Assembly (NCBI GenBank): GCA_020746835.1
Contig: JAGPNK010000001.1
Span: forward strand, 3,038,001-3,102,000
Source: Stachybotrys elegans
Lineage: Eukaryota; Ascomycota; Sordariomycetes; Hypocreales; Stachybotryaceae
Reading direction: 5' to 3'
Length of the DNA stretch: 64,000 nt
Part shown: positions 1 through 9,458 of the stretch, in pieces
How the letters are laid out: each line of letters begins with the position of its first letter
How positions within the stretch are numbered: position 1 is the first letter of the stretch
Translations under genes and position numbers: made by a program
Notes under the pieces: model-generated
What the model was told of the DNA's origin: nothing
The model's database searches: none
The model's input: only the letters and a program-made list of their open reading frames with translations

Positions 1-860
1 GAGATCTGCTGCTGGTTCTTATAGCCCAGCTGAGAGACAAAACGGCCGCAGAGATCCTCAGCGCGCATCGACTGCTTCTCGTAGTTGGTGACTGTGTTGA
101 GTCCGGTTGCCTCGCCCTCGGTATCGTTGAGCTTCTGCAGAAAGGCCTGCAGCTGCTTGAAGATCCTCCCCACTTCCTTCTTGCTCACGCTCGTGAGGTT
201 GAAGATTTCACGGAACGTGCGAGGCACGTGGTTCTGTCGGCAGGCGATGAAGATGCATCCGGCAATGACGACGTCCTGCGGCTTTCCCTTCATAAACTTG
301 TGCTTGTCGACCAGCTTGAAGATGTGCTTGGCGGCGTTGGAAACGTTCTGTCCCATGTTGATAGCCTCGCACAGAGAAACGATTTCCTTGTAGGCTTGCA
401 TCAAGCCCTTCTGGGCCTTGTCCTGGTTGGTGTTGTTCTGGACGCGCGACAGGGCCTTGTGCGCCTTGGACTCGGAGAAGGCGACCGTCGTGGCGAGCTG
501 CTGGCCCTCGACAAACTCGTCCTGGGGGCCTCCGACACGGCTGGGGTCGTCGCCGCCCTGGTCGTCGTTTGCGAACGTTCGCCACTCGGATCTGGTGTCG
601 ATGATGCGGGTACCGACAACAACGCCGCAGCTGTCGCAGACCATGTCGCCGCTGGAGAACTCTTCGATCAGGTTGGGCGGGATCTCCTTGCAGTCCGGGC
701 AAAAGAGTATGTTGTTCAGGTCTTCTTGAAACGCTGGGGCGCTGCCATCTCCGCCGCCTGGTGGCATCATCTTGGGCGTGTAGGGCTTCGCCGCGTAGAG
801 GATTTCGTCCTCATCAAAGACTTTACGGGCGCGCTTCGCCTCCTTCCGCTTCCTGACCAA
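1..860 (-). CDS. SUA7: Transcription initiation factor IIB (TFIIB), partial
   Basis: General RNA polymerase II factor that bridges TBP at the promoter to the polymerase in the nucleus. The minus-strand frame reads an N-terminal zinc ribbon (CPDC, then 18 residues on CDSCG), the B-reader/linker (IIDTRSEWRTF) and the first cyclin fold (ALSRVQNN, CIFIACRQ, FREIFNLTSVSKKEVGR), then runs open off the left edge, so the second cyclin fold is missing from the window. Upstream of the ribbon is a very basic stretch (RKRKEAKRARK) and an acidic one. No in-frame ATG exists directly upstream; a 5' exon must be spliced on, possibly from the ATG at 1009, but I could not settle that junction, so 860 is only the start of the frame I trust. 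The family identity is clear; the N-terminus is not. Confidence 0.9.
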   Translation of the reverse strand, partial: MVRKRKEAKRARKVFDEDEILYAAKPYTPKMMPPGGGDGSAPAFQEDLNNILFCPDCKEIPPNLIEEFSSGDMVCDSCGVVVGTRIIDTRSEWRTFANDDQGGDDPSRVGGPQDEFVEGQQLATTVAFSESKAHKALSRVQNNTNQDKAQKGLMQAYKEIVSLCEAINMGQNVSNAAKHIFKLVDKHKFMKGKPQDVVIAGCIFIACRQNHVPRTFREIFNLTSVSKKEVGRIFKQLQAFLQKLNDTEGEATGLNTVTNYEKQSMRAEDLCGRFVSQLGYKNQQQI

Positions 861-954
861 CTTTTGACGGCGAAAGAGTGACGAGGTGAGGTGATGGTGA
901 GGATAGGTTTGGTGCCTAGAGTTTCAGAGGTGCAGGAGAAAGAAGAATGCCAGT

Positions 955-965
955 GCTGAGTCAGC
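955..965. promoter_or_regulatory. Palindromic bZIP site GCTGAGTCAGC
   Basis: Perfect 11-bp dyad with a TGAGTCA core, which is the Gcn4/CPC1 (general amino-acid control) consensus on the minus strand. It lies about 720 bp upstream of TRP4 and within the 5' region of TFIIB. Binding is inferred only. Confidence 0.4.
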
Positions 966-1135
966 GGGCGCGCCCCATGACCTCCAGGCACTTTAGCTTT
1001 GACATCCATTGCATTCCATTTTTATAAATCACCTGGAATCTGCTAAAGTTAGCCGAGCCAACCCCATTCAGCACTAACTTGGGATCACACAATGGTGCTA
1101 AACCATTTGTAGGAGCTGTGCCACGAAACTTCCAG

Positions 1136-1142
1136 TGACTCA
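1136..1142 (+). promoter_or_regulatory. TGACTCA element (Gcn4/CPC1 type)
   Basis: Exact consensus of the general amino-acid control activator, about 545 bp upstream of the TRP4 start. Tryptophan genes are known targets of this activator in yeast and in filamentous fungi. A 7-mer of this type occurs about once per 8 kb by chance, so the match is suggestive, not proof. Confidence 0.45.
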
Positions 1143-1687
1143 GAGAAGGTGCTTGCTTACATTACATTGACCTGCAGAGATGGTGTGCGGTGTACATGTG
1201 CTTTGCTTCTGTTTGTGATTTGCCCAAAAATAAAATATGAAATGGATGCATTGGAAATACTGTCCATTAGCAGCTGTATTCGAATCAATTGGCTACCTAC
1301 CAGTAGTACGTCGTCTTTCAGGCAGTACAGAAACTTGTATCCCGCTCCAAGAGTCACACCGTTGGGGTACAAGCTGGAGGCTGAGCTTAAAGGCCCCGAA
1401 TGAAGTACCGCAAGAACCTGACTGTGACGGTCCACTGGAGCCGGAATCGGCCCAATGACGAATCGCTGTGGTTGATTGACTGAGATGGATGGCACACAAC
1501 TTGGGTTGCATTGGGAGATCCAAACTTCCGGGGATGCATGAAGAGTCATCTGGCATCCCATTGGCAAAACAACACTTAGCTGTCTTCTTCTCCTTCTCCT
1601 TCTCCTTCTTATTCTTATTATCCTGCCTTCCAAAACTGTCGCTCATTTGCCCGCACATTTGCTGGATTGCCAAAACCAGACGGCATC

Positions 1688-2996
1688 ATGGCTTCACAAT
1701 CCGTCGCCACAGGCCAGCAAGGCCTGCCGCCAGTGGATATCAAGCCGCTCCTGATGAAGCTGTGGCCCGGCGATGTCCAGGTTGAGCCGCGCGAGATTGC
1801 CGATACCATCGCCCACTTCTTTACGAATCAGGTCACAGAGGCCCAGACGGCCTCGCTGCTCATGGCCCTGCACTTTACCAAGATGGACTTCCGCGCAGAC
1901 GTCCTGGCCGAGTGCGCCCGTGCCATGCGGGAGGCCGCCGCGTCCATCCCGGTCCAAGAGCTTCGGGAGGCCATCGCCAAGCGGGGCAAGAAGGAGGGTC
2001 AATATCATGGTGGTCTGGTATGCCCATCCCTCATCCTCGTTGATTCCTAGACCGACCGTGTGCTAAGACACATCTCTCCGGCAGTGCGACATAGTCGGTA
2101 CCGGGGGTGATTCTCACAATACCTTCAACATCAGCACGACGGCGTCCATCATCGCCTCGGCCATCATCATGGTGTCCAAGCACGGCAACAAGGCCAGCAC
2201 CTCCAAGTCTGGCAGTGCCGACATAATCAACTGCATGAAGCCCCGGGCGCCCAACGTGAATGTGGTCTCGCCCGAGACGCTCACGCGGGTGTACACGGCC
2301 ACCAACTACACCTTCCTCTACGCCCCCGTCTTCCACACGGGCATGCGCTACGTCGCACCCGTCCGGAAGCAGCTCCCCTGGAGGACAATCTTCAACAACC
2401 TGGGACCTCTGGCAAACCCTGTCGAGGACGTTCTCGAAGCCCGCATGATTGGCGTTGGCAGGCGGGACCTCGGGCCGGCCTTTGCGGAAGCGCTGAGGAT
2501 CGCTGGCTGTCGCAAGGCCTTGATTGTCTGCGGCGAGGAGGAGCTCGACGAACTCAGCTGCGCCGGTGGCTCGCTCTGTTGGATGTTGAAAGAGACCACC
2601 CCAGGCGGCGAGGTAACCGTGGAGCACTTCAAGGTGCACCCCAGCGACTTTGGCTTCAACACCCACCCCCTGAGCGAGGTTTCGGGAGGCAAGGAGGCGG
2701 ATGAGAATGCCGAGATTCTGGGGCGCATACTGCACAACGAGCTCCCCGAGAGCGACCCTCTCCTCGACTTCATTCTGATCAATGCGGCCGCCTTCCTCGT
2801 CGTCTCGGGTGTCTGCGAGGCAGACTCCAGCAGCATGGGACCTGGCGACGATGGCAAGGTCATTGAGGAGCGCGGCCCTGGCGGCCAGCGCTGGAAGGAG
2901 GGTGTCAGGAGAGCTCGATGGGCTCTGCGTAGCGGAGAGGCGTGGAAGCAGTGGCAATCTTTCGTGGACATTACCAACGAGATTGCATCGTCATGA
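1688..2996 (+). CDS. TRP4: Anthranilate phosphoribosyltransferase
   Basis: Transfers the phosphoribosyl group of PRPP to anthranilate, the second committed step of tryptophan synthesis in the cytosol. Two exons, 1688-2017 and 2085-2996, joined over a 67-bp intron (GTATGC...GCAG), give 413 residues. The PRPP-binding glycine-rich motif GTGGD is at 115-119, followed by NTFNIST, KHGN at 142-145 and NNLGPLANP at 214-222, all hallmarks of the family; an N-terminal helical domain precedes them. The start at 1688 has a good context (ATCATGGCT); an in-frame ATG seven codons upstream (1667) is possible. The length is somewhat above bacterial TrpD but normal for fungal Trp4. Two TGACTCA sites upstream suggest control by amino-acid starvation. 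Confidence 0.95.
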
Positions 2997-3951
2997 TCCT
3001 ACTTATCTATGTACCATGCACATGGGCAATAGAGACAATAGTACAAGTCGTCTGGATAGGCATACTCTCCAAGGCTGTTAGGGCAACCCAAGCCAAGAAT
3101 ATAATCAAACTGCCTGGGTTTGTATCCTCGTGTTGGCTAGCTGGGAATAATTAGGGTGTACTGCCAGCGTGACTCACTTGCTAAACCTTTCTCCCTTCAG
3201 ATCAAGACCTTCGGTAGCTCAACATGACTTAGAATAAGGGTGGAAGTATCTCGGCGCGAATAATTAAAATACTAGCAATCTTAATTTATATTTGTCTATC
3301 ATCTTCTCTTGATACCAAATTTGAGGGCTGTATATTCAGCTACCCGCCTGCATGGCGTCGACACCTGGAATCCATGGGATGATATTTCTGTTTCTGATAC
3401 AAGGCGCCTGACGCAGCAGATAGATGGCTGTCGGATCATGTCGGCTTGTCCACAAGAAAGGCTGACCATGCAGGCAGGCAGGCCACCAATTCAATTCTCG
3501 TAGCTCGCGTGGGCGAGAAAGAGGCCTCTTGCGCGTGTGGCGCGGACTTCTCATAAGAGAACATCACACGGGGCCTTTCGGCTACGGCTCTCTTTTATGC
3601 ACCAAGCAAGCCATGGTTAACCCATGGTGTGCGGATCCAGGTACGGTCTGCAGAACAGATGATGTTAGCAAGTAGGTATTGGTGTCCAGGGAGATATGAG
3701 CATACCTTGCAATAGACTGCTTGTCACTGGCGTTGCGGTACCAACTGTTCTGCCCCGTCTCGCCGCGAGAGCTTGTAGCTGGCGACGTGGTGGTGCTCCA
3801 ATGGGGCACAACAGTTGAAGCGATCGCGTGTGCAACATTGAAGAGCTTGTACAGCTCGAGGTATGTTGAACCCCCCAGATCGTATCAGCGCTGGAGGGTG
3901 GATAGTGGACGTTTCGATTCCCGGCATGGAACTGGGAGGCAGGCAATCCTA
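2997..3951. other. Intergenic region, no gene seen
   Basis: Contains the 3' end of TRP4 and the 3' side of the next, minus-strand gene. It is AT-richer around 3240-3310. A lone TGACTCA at 3170-3176 and a CCATGG-TTAAC-CCATGG repeat near 3611-3627 are present; neither is clearly functional. Confidence 0.5.
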
Positions 3952-4455
3952 TCAACGCAGGGCGGGATGGTCGGTTATGTCCACAGGCTGGGCAAAGGCC
4001 GGATGTTGCTCCAGAGACACGGCCCTCTCGAGGGCGACCCCGGCTTCCCACGACTTCCATTCGGATTTGTAGCTCTGGCGGTTCTCCCTGTCGATGGCCT
4101 GCTCGTTCTCGTCGTTGAGGGTCTCGGCGGATGATACGGATGAGGGACGGCTGGCCAGGCTCTTGCGTATCAGGTCCTGTCTCTGGACTTCGTCTTGGTC
4201 GAGGCCGGCCCCTACTGGAGGAGGCGCCGGCTTGCGCCAGGGTGTGAGGAAGCCTCTGGTCTTGCGCTTAGGCTTGTCTGACGGGCTGCGTTGCGATTCA
4301 GGATCCGTGTCGGTTGGCTGTTTATGCCTGACGAAGAGCAGGTAGTGGGCGAGCAAGGAGCCCGCCGCAATTACGATGAGGATGGCGCTTCCTACGACGA
4401 TCCAGATGCCGACGCTGTCAAAGGTGGACGACTCTCGTTTGAGTAGGGGTGCCAT
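3952..4455 (-). CDS. Small single-pass membrane protein, unknown function
   Basis: Unspliced frame of 167 residues. Residues 1-15 are short and polar, 16-42 form one strongly hydrophobic segment (IWIVVGSAILIVIAAGSLL), followed at once by a basic stretch, which predicts a type III/N-out anchor with a cytosolic tail. The tail is polar, with a Pro-rich patch (KPAPPPVG), a likely phosphorylated Ser cluster (SRPSSVSSAE) and a C-terminal half rich in Glu and Trp. The layout is like small membrane proteins common in Pezizomycotina, but I recognise no named family. Codon use is ordinary. It stands alone between TRP4 and the CoA-transferase. Confidence 0.7.
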   Translation of the reverse strand: MAPLLKRESSTFDSVGIWIVVGSAILIVIAAGSLLAHYLLFVRHKQPTDTDPESQRSPSDKPKRKTRGFLTPWRKPAPPPVGAGLDQDEVQRQDLIRKSLASRPSSVSSAETLNDENEQAIDRENRQSYKSEWKSWEAGVALERAVSLEQHPAFAQPVDITDHPALR

Positions 4456-5469
4456 TGTCGAGGATGTGCGATGTGGTTGCTTATAGAACAGGAGTGTGAA
4501 TCTTTTTCTTTGTATCTTTCTTCGTCTTCGTCGTCTTCTTCTTGGTCGTCTTGGGTCTTTCAGTGGTGATGGGCTGGGAAGGGAGTACGAAGTACTAGAG
4601 AGAGGAAGGCGCAGGGCCCCATTCTATATACCTACCTACCTATGGAGGGACTGACTGACTCCCGCCATGCATGCCTAGCCAACATCTCGTATCCAGCAGG
4701 ATCCCGGCGGCAGCGGGCGGTCAGCATCGCCAACCGCTGAGAGTGGGAGCCTGGCGGTCAAGGGTTTGTTTGACGTGCAGGCGAGGCAGGCCGCTGCCTC
4801 CACCAGGCCAGCTTTTGGGGCGGCCATGCGGCCAGGATACCGCCACAATCAAAGGCTCGAGAACCCACTTTTGGGTGAATCCGCCTTGCCATTCTCAACA
4901 GCCACACACCGACTGTGCAGGACTGTGTAGGGTAATCCCGTCGGCACGTCCATTAGTCGCGACAAGTCCCGTGAGTCAATGCTGAGTGCGGTGGTTGGAG
5001 GGAGAGGCCCACTGGGTTAGAAATAGTACGGAATAGTCCATAGAGTTCTGACGAAGCAGTCTATGCGTTTTTGGTGCTAGGATGTGGAGAGGTTGGGCAC
5101 GGAGAATCTGGAGGGATCGGGAATCTCCATCCTCAGGCTCGTTAATAAGGAACCCATTGACCAGTTCGGCAGTACCTAGCGATGTATGTACGGGTCTGAA
5201 TTCTGTTGGAACGCATGTCCATTGGTAGTAATTGGGTCTTCAACTCAACTCCATAGCAATGCAATCCATCTTCCAATTGCCCTTCGGAGCTTCCATGAGA
5301 TTACCACCCAGCCACTCCCGCTGTTCCCCCGAATCCCGGTCCTCGGACAGGACAGTGGTCGAGCTCCGTAATCGCCTTCTGAAGCGCGGATGGGCCACCT
5401 AGAGATCCCATCACCATCACTATACTCCCCGCCTTCTCTCCAACCTCCCCTTCCTCCCTGACGCCCATC
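4456..5469. other. Intergenic region (divergent promoters)
   Basis: Upstream DNA for both the membrane-protein gene and the CoA-transferase gene. It holds a pyrimidine-rich strip at about 4500-4560, a TACCTACCTACCTA short tandem at about 4629-4642, a TGAGTCA at 4972-4978, and a CCTCGG core at 5341-5346, about 125 bp before the CoA-transferase start. No gene is visible. Confidence 0.5.
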
Positions 5470-7062
5470 ATGGCGACGACGTTTCTGCGATGCGCGCGGC
5501 CCAATGCTGGCATGGCCCTCTCCATCGTGAAACGCGCCAGCTCTGCCCATGTGCGGCGATGGTATTCGGCACCCACCAGCTCCCTGCCTCTGGAGGGATA
5601 CCGCGTTCTAGACATGACCAGAGTCCTGGCTGGTGTAAGTGCCTCCCTCTCATCTGCACTTGGCCATGGCGCTAATACCAACGCCAGCCTTACTGCACGC
5701 AAATCCTAGGAGATCTTGGGTAAGCAAGCCAAAAGCATTCCATCGCTTCGACTCGGCTTCCGTACCATCCCTCGCCCGGTAGTTGTTGACAATCATCCGT
5801 CGTCTGCAGTGCCGAGGTCATTAAAATTGAGCATCCTATCCGTGGAGATGACACCAGAGCCTGGGGTCCCCCCTACGCCAAGTACCAGGCAGATTCCGGC
5901 ATTGACGGCCCTGGCGAGTCGGCCTATTTTCTTGGAGTAAGATATCATCATCCTCCTCCTCCTCTCACCGCACCATTGCTGAAACGCCAGTAAAGGTGAA
6001 CCGGAACAAAAAGTCTCTTGCCTTGTCCTTCCAGCATCCCGAGGGCGTCAACATTCTCCACAGCCTCGTCGCCAAATGCGACATTCTCGTTGAGAACTAC
6101 GTTCCAGGGGCGCTCAAGAAGTATGGCATGGACTATGAAACCCTTCGCGCCATCAACCCAGCTCTCATCTACGCCTCCATCACGGGTTACGGCCAGACCG
6201 GCCCCTACGCCAGTCGTGCTGGATACGATGTCATGGTTGAGGCCGAGTTTGGCTTGATGCACATCACAGGCACCCGCGATGGTCCACCTGTCAAGGTCGG
6301 TGTGGCCGTGACGGATCTTACGACTGGCCTCTACACCAGCAACAGCATCATGGCTGCACTGCTGAGAAGAGGCCGCACAGGCAGAGGCCAGCATCTCGAC
6401 GTGGCTCTGAGTGACTGCCAGACGGCTACCCTAGCCAACATTGCGAGCAGCTGCCTCATCAGTGGGGAGAAGGACACGGGCCGATGGGGGACTGCACATC
6501 GTGAGTGCCAGACTGTACCTGCAGCTGTGAGGGAAATCCATACTGACTACCCATAGCATCCATTGTCCCCTACAGGTCGTTCAAGACCAAGGACGGGGAT
6601 ATTCTTCTTGGAGGCGGCAATGATCGCCTTTTTGGCATCCTGGCTGATGGTGTGGAACGGCCACACTGGAAGGAGGACCCCAAGTACAAGACGAATGCCG
6701 ATAGAGTCGCCAATCGTAACGAACTTGAGGCGCAGATTGAGGCGCTGACTGAGCAGAGGACCACTGCCGAATGGCTTCAGGTTTTTGAAGGCAAGGGGAT
6801 GCCGTATGCAGCTGTCAACGACGTCCAGGGAACCCTCACCCATGAGCATACAAAGGCACGCAACATGGTCATCGAAATTGACCACGACGCCTGCGGCCCC
6901 ATCAAGATGGTAAACAGCCCGGTCAAATATTCGGAGAGCCAGCCTGTCGTCCGAACTCCCCCACCTCTGTTGGGCCAGCACACAGAAGAAGTACTGAGTG
7001 AGCACCTGGGGCTAGCGAGCGCTGACATACTATCCCTGCGGAAGAAGGGTGTGATTCGATAG
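5470..7062 (+). CDS. Class III (CaiB/BaiF) CoA-transferase, mitochondrial, SUGCT-like
   Basis: Five exons (5470-5634, 5688-5719, 5810-5936, 5996-6500, 6557-7062) give 444 residues. Exon 2 is only 32 bp. The first about 40 residues are Arg/Ser/Ala-rich without acids, a mitochondrial presequence. The mature part follows the CaiB/BaiF fold: [58 protein letters not shown], then GYD at 184-186 with the predicted catalytic Asp186, and [10 protein letters not shown] near the C-terminal lobe. The nearest characterised type is the mitochondrial succinyl-CoA:glutarate CoA-transferase (human SUGCT), which moves CoA between dicarboxylates in lysine/tryptophan breakdown; the exact substrate here is inferred. 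A related formyl-, carnitine- or mesaconyl-type activity cannot be excluded. Confidence 0.88.
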
Positions 7063-7488
7063 ATTGATAGAAGTCAAAGGTCCGAAATAAATTTAATCGT
7101 ACATGCAGCGCGGGATTGGTGGCAGAAGAAAGTCGCTTATAAGTGAGGTGAGGTGATGCCAATGAAGCCTGACTGGATGCAGGCTGCCAATCTGGGATTA
7201 AAGAGGCACTCTGTCCGGGCAGCACGCATATGGTAAGGTCACGTGATATGCACGTGCCTGCATCACGAACATCTGGTGCCATCCTGGTATGATGTTATTT
7301 CACTATAGAAAGCAATGCTTTACTTCTGGTAGCACGAGATCTAGCGGCAAAGTGTCTCTGGTTTGGCTTCCTCTGGTCATGGTCTGAGACTGACTGCGAA
7401 TCTTCTCCGTCTCGACCTGCCACTGCGTGTTGCGTTGTGTCGGACGTACGCTGAATTGAAATGCCATCGCAGGCATTCATCCTACACC
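7063..7488. other. Intergenic region, no gene seen
   Basis: 3' end of the CoA-transferase and promoter of the PHD protein. An in-frame upstream ATG for the next gene lies at 7363, so part of this stretch could be coding N-terminus. Confidence 0.5.
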
Positions 7489-8920
7489 ATGGCCGGCCCG
7501 GTTGCACAGGAGCATAGAAAATCGACCGACGAAGAAGACCGGCACGATCGTGCTTCTACGGTGGCTACTCCCGGAATGCTACCCGCAGAGCAGGCCTCGT
7601 TCACTGCCAACGCCCGGCTCCCCTATGTTCCGCAGTTCTCCACCACAACGAGCTTCATCTTGAGCCGCATGAAATCCGGCAATGGAGATATCAGCTCTGC
7701 CGTTTCAAGCCTCTCAGAGGCGGGCATCGAGACGTCCGAGGATGCGTTCCAGGATGCCAAGAAACGGCTCGTCCAGTCAATGCAGACATCCATGACGATG
7801 CCTATCAGCCCATCGACAGCCGGCGGTCCTTCTCTATCCCGGGTGTATTTTGCCTCTGGCAGCAGATCGCTTACTCTGAACATTGGCGAAAAGAGAAAAC
7901 GAGATTCGGGCAGTGATAAGGTAGATTTTTCACAAAACACCATCTCATTCCCGACGCCGCCACGGCCCGCGGTAAAAGCCTCTGCCGTCGCAACACAGTC
8001 GCCTCCCGTGAGCACTCGGACCGGCACTCAAGCCCGGTGCTGGGCTTGCGAGGGAACCACGTTCGCTACCGGCAACGCGCTGCTCACATGCCGCCAATGT
8101 CTGGGCAGCTGGCACCAGCAATGTGCTTCGCCCGCACCGTCTTCTGGGTCGAATATGATGGAGAACGGCATGTCCAACTCGATATTCGTTTGCGTAGATT
8201 GCAAAGCATTCGCTGGCAGGCGTGGCGTCCCGGCGCAAGATGAGGAGCGCCGACAAAGGATGGAGAAGATGAGGCAGAAGAGGCTCTCGAGGTTACCCGA
8301 GGGAGTGGCGCCGGCCAAGCCAGAGCTCGTTGGCTTTGGCGCCGGCTCATCCTCTGACAAGGCGGTACGTCAGACTTTCACAGCAAAATGCATGAACTCG
8401 ACTAATCATATCCCAGCGTGTTGAATATTTCCATGGCAAGAAGAAGACGGATCTTCTCAACATCCTATCTTTTTGTGACCAGCTGAAGCCCCAGCTCCTC
8501 GTCGACCTGCTAGTGTCCGTCTCTAAGAAACATCCGGAACTACCCATGTTCGAGTCCCCAGACTGGGAAGCTTCACTGCCCAGCAAGGTTCGGTCCCAGG
8601 CCAGCGCCGGCCCCGGTGGCTCGCAGGTGGGAGATCGACCTCGGCAGCAGGCACAGCCGCCAAGCCAAAGGATCAAACAAAAGGTCAAGACGCACAAGAA
8701 AACAATGAAGATCCCACGTAACACCGAGCCGCAAGCCAACGGGTTGCTTGATGTTGAGGACCCGCTGCCTCCAACGTGGCACAAGGCCGGCGAAGGCTTG
8801 TATGCCAGACTGGTGCCGGAGAACGAGGATAGGTCGTTTTTGACCGATTGCAATGACGAGGAAGCCTTCAGTCAATTCATGGTGGACAGAATGGGGAGGC
8901 AAGTCGTTGAACCCCTGTAG
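7489..8920 (+). CDS. PHD-finger protein, probable chromatin reader
   Basis: Two exons, 7489-8364 and 8417-8920, over a 52-bp intron, give 459 residues. A single PHD zinc finger sits at about 184-238: CWAC, then CRQC, a WHQQC segment and FVCVDC supply the Cys4-His-Cys3 ligands. Before it are a Ser/Thr/Pro-rich disordered region and a basic KRKRD patch; after it a charged helical stretch (RRQRMEKMRQKRLSRL), then a conserved-looking helical block (LLNILSFCDQLKPQLLVDLL) and a basic tail (KQKVKTHKKTMK). Such fingers usually bind histone H3 tails in the nucleus; the target here is unknown. The start at 7489 was chosen for its context CACCATGGCC; 7363 would add 42 residues. No named orthologue recognised. 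Confidence 0.82.
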
Positions 8921-9458
8921 CCTTGGGAATGGCATATAGGACTGCCTGCGGCATTACTATCAAGGCATACTGTATGATTCATGTATCATCATCACACCTG
9001 GTCTTAGAGATCTTGTTGGGTTGGCTCAATTTGGTCAGCGAGGCGGTCTCACCTAAAGCACATTATGTTAATTAGAGTATACTTACCAGACCAGAGCATA
9101 GCCAAAGAACAACTAAATATTCCGACTGCCAATTAGAACACCCTGTAGTCCCGACTGCAAACATCCCAGCTGCCAACAGACGGCAACCTTGATAAGCTGG
9201 CACGGAAATTTTGCAAACCTTCGTGCCAACGTACCTTGCGGGACTCCTTCCTCTGCCGCTCCTATTTTACCTTCTACTACTTATAGGAGCCTCGTCACGT
9301 CGCCATACCCAGCCACCATCCTGAGTCTGAGGCCATCGAGCACCAGCACCCTCTCACAGGCAACAAACAAATCTTCTGCGCGCCCGACCTACGCTCTGCC
9401 AGGTATTTCCCCTTTATCTATACCCACCAGGTCCTCTTTTCTGATTCGTTTAGCAACC
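8921..9458. other. Intergenic region, partly open frame
   Basis: 3' end of the PHD gene and leader of the next gene. The frame of the next gene stays open upstream to an ATG at 9189, but that stretch is Ser/Pro/Thr-rich and lacks protein-like pattern, so I treat it as leader. Confidence 0.45.

Larger units (their letters stand above)
861..1687. other. Intergenic region between TFIIB and TRP4
   Basis: Divergent region holding the unresolved 5' exon and leader of TFIIB and the promoter and leader of TRP4. It carries two TGACTCA-type elements (listed separately) and, just before TRP4, a pure pyrimidine stretch at about 1583-1612 (CTTCTCCTTCTC units), a common feature of fungal promoters near the transcription start. 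No additional gene is visible. Confidence 0.6.

Noticed and set aside
9189..9458. 90-codon N-terminal extension of the orphan protein
   Set aside because: Ser/Thr/Pro-rich low complexity; the ATG at 9459 has better context. Not excluded as a second start.
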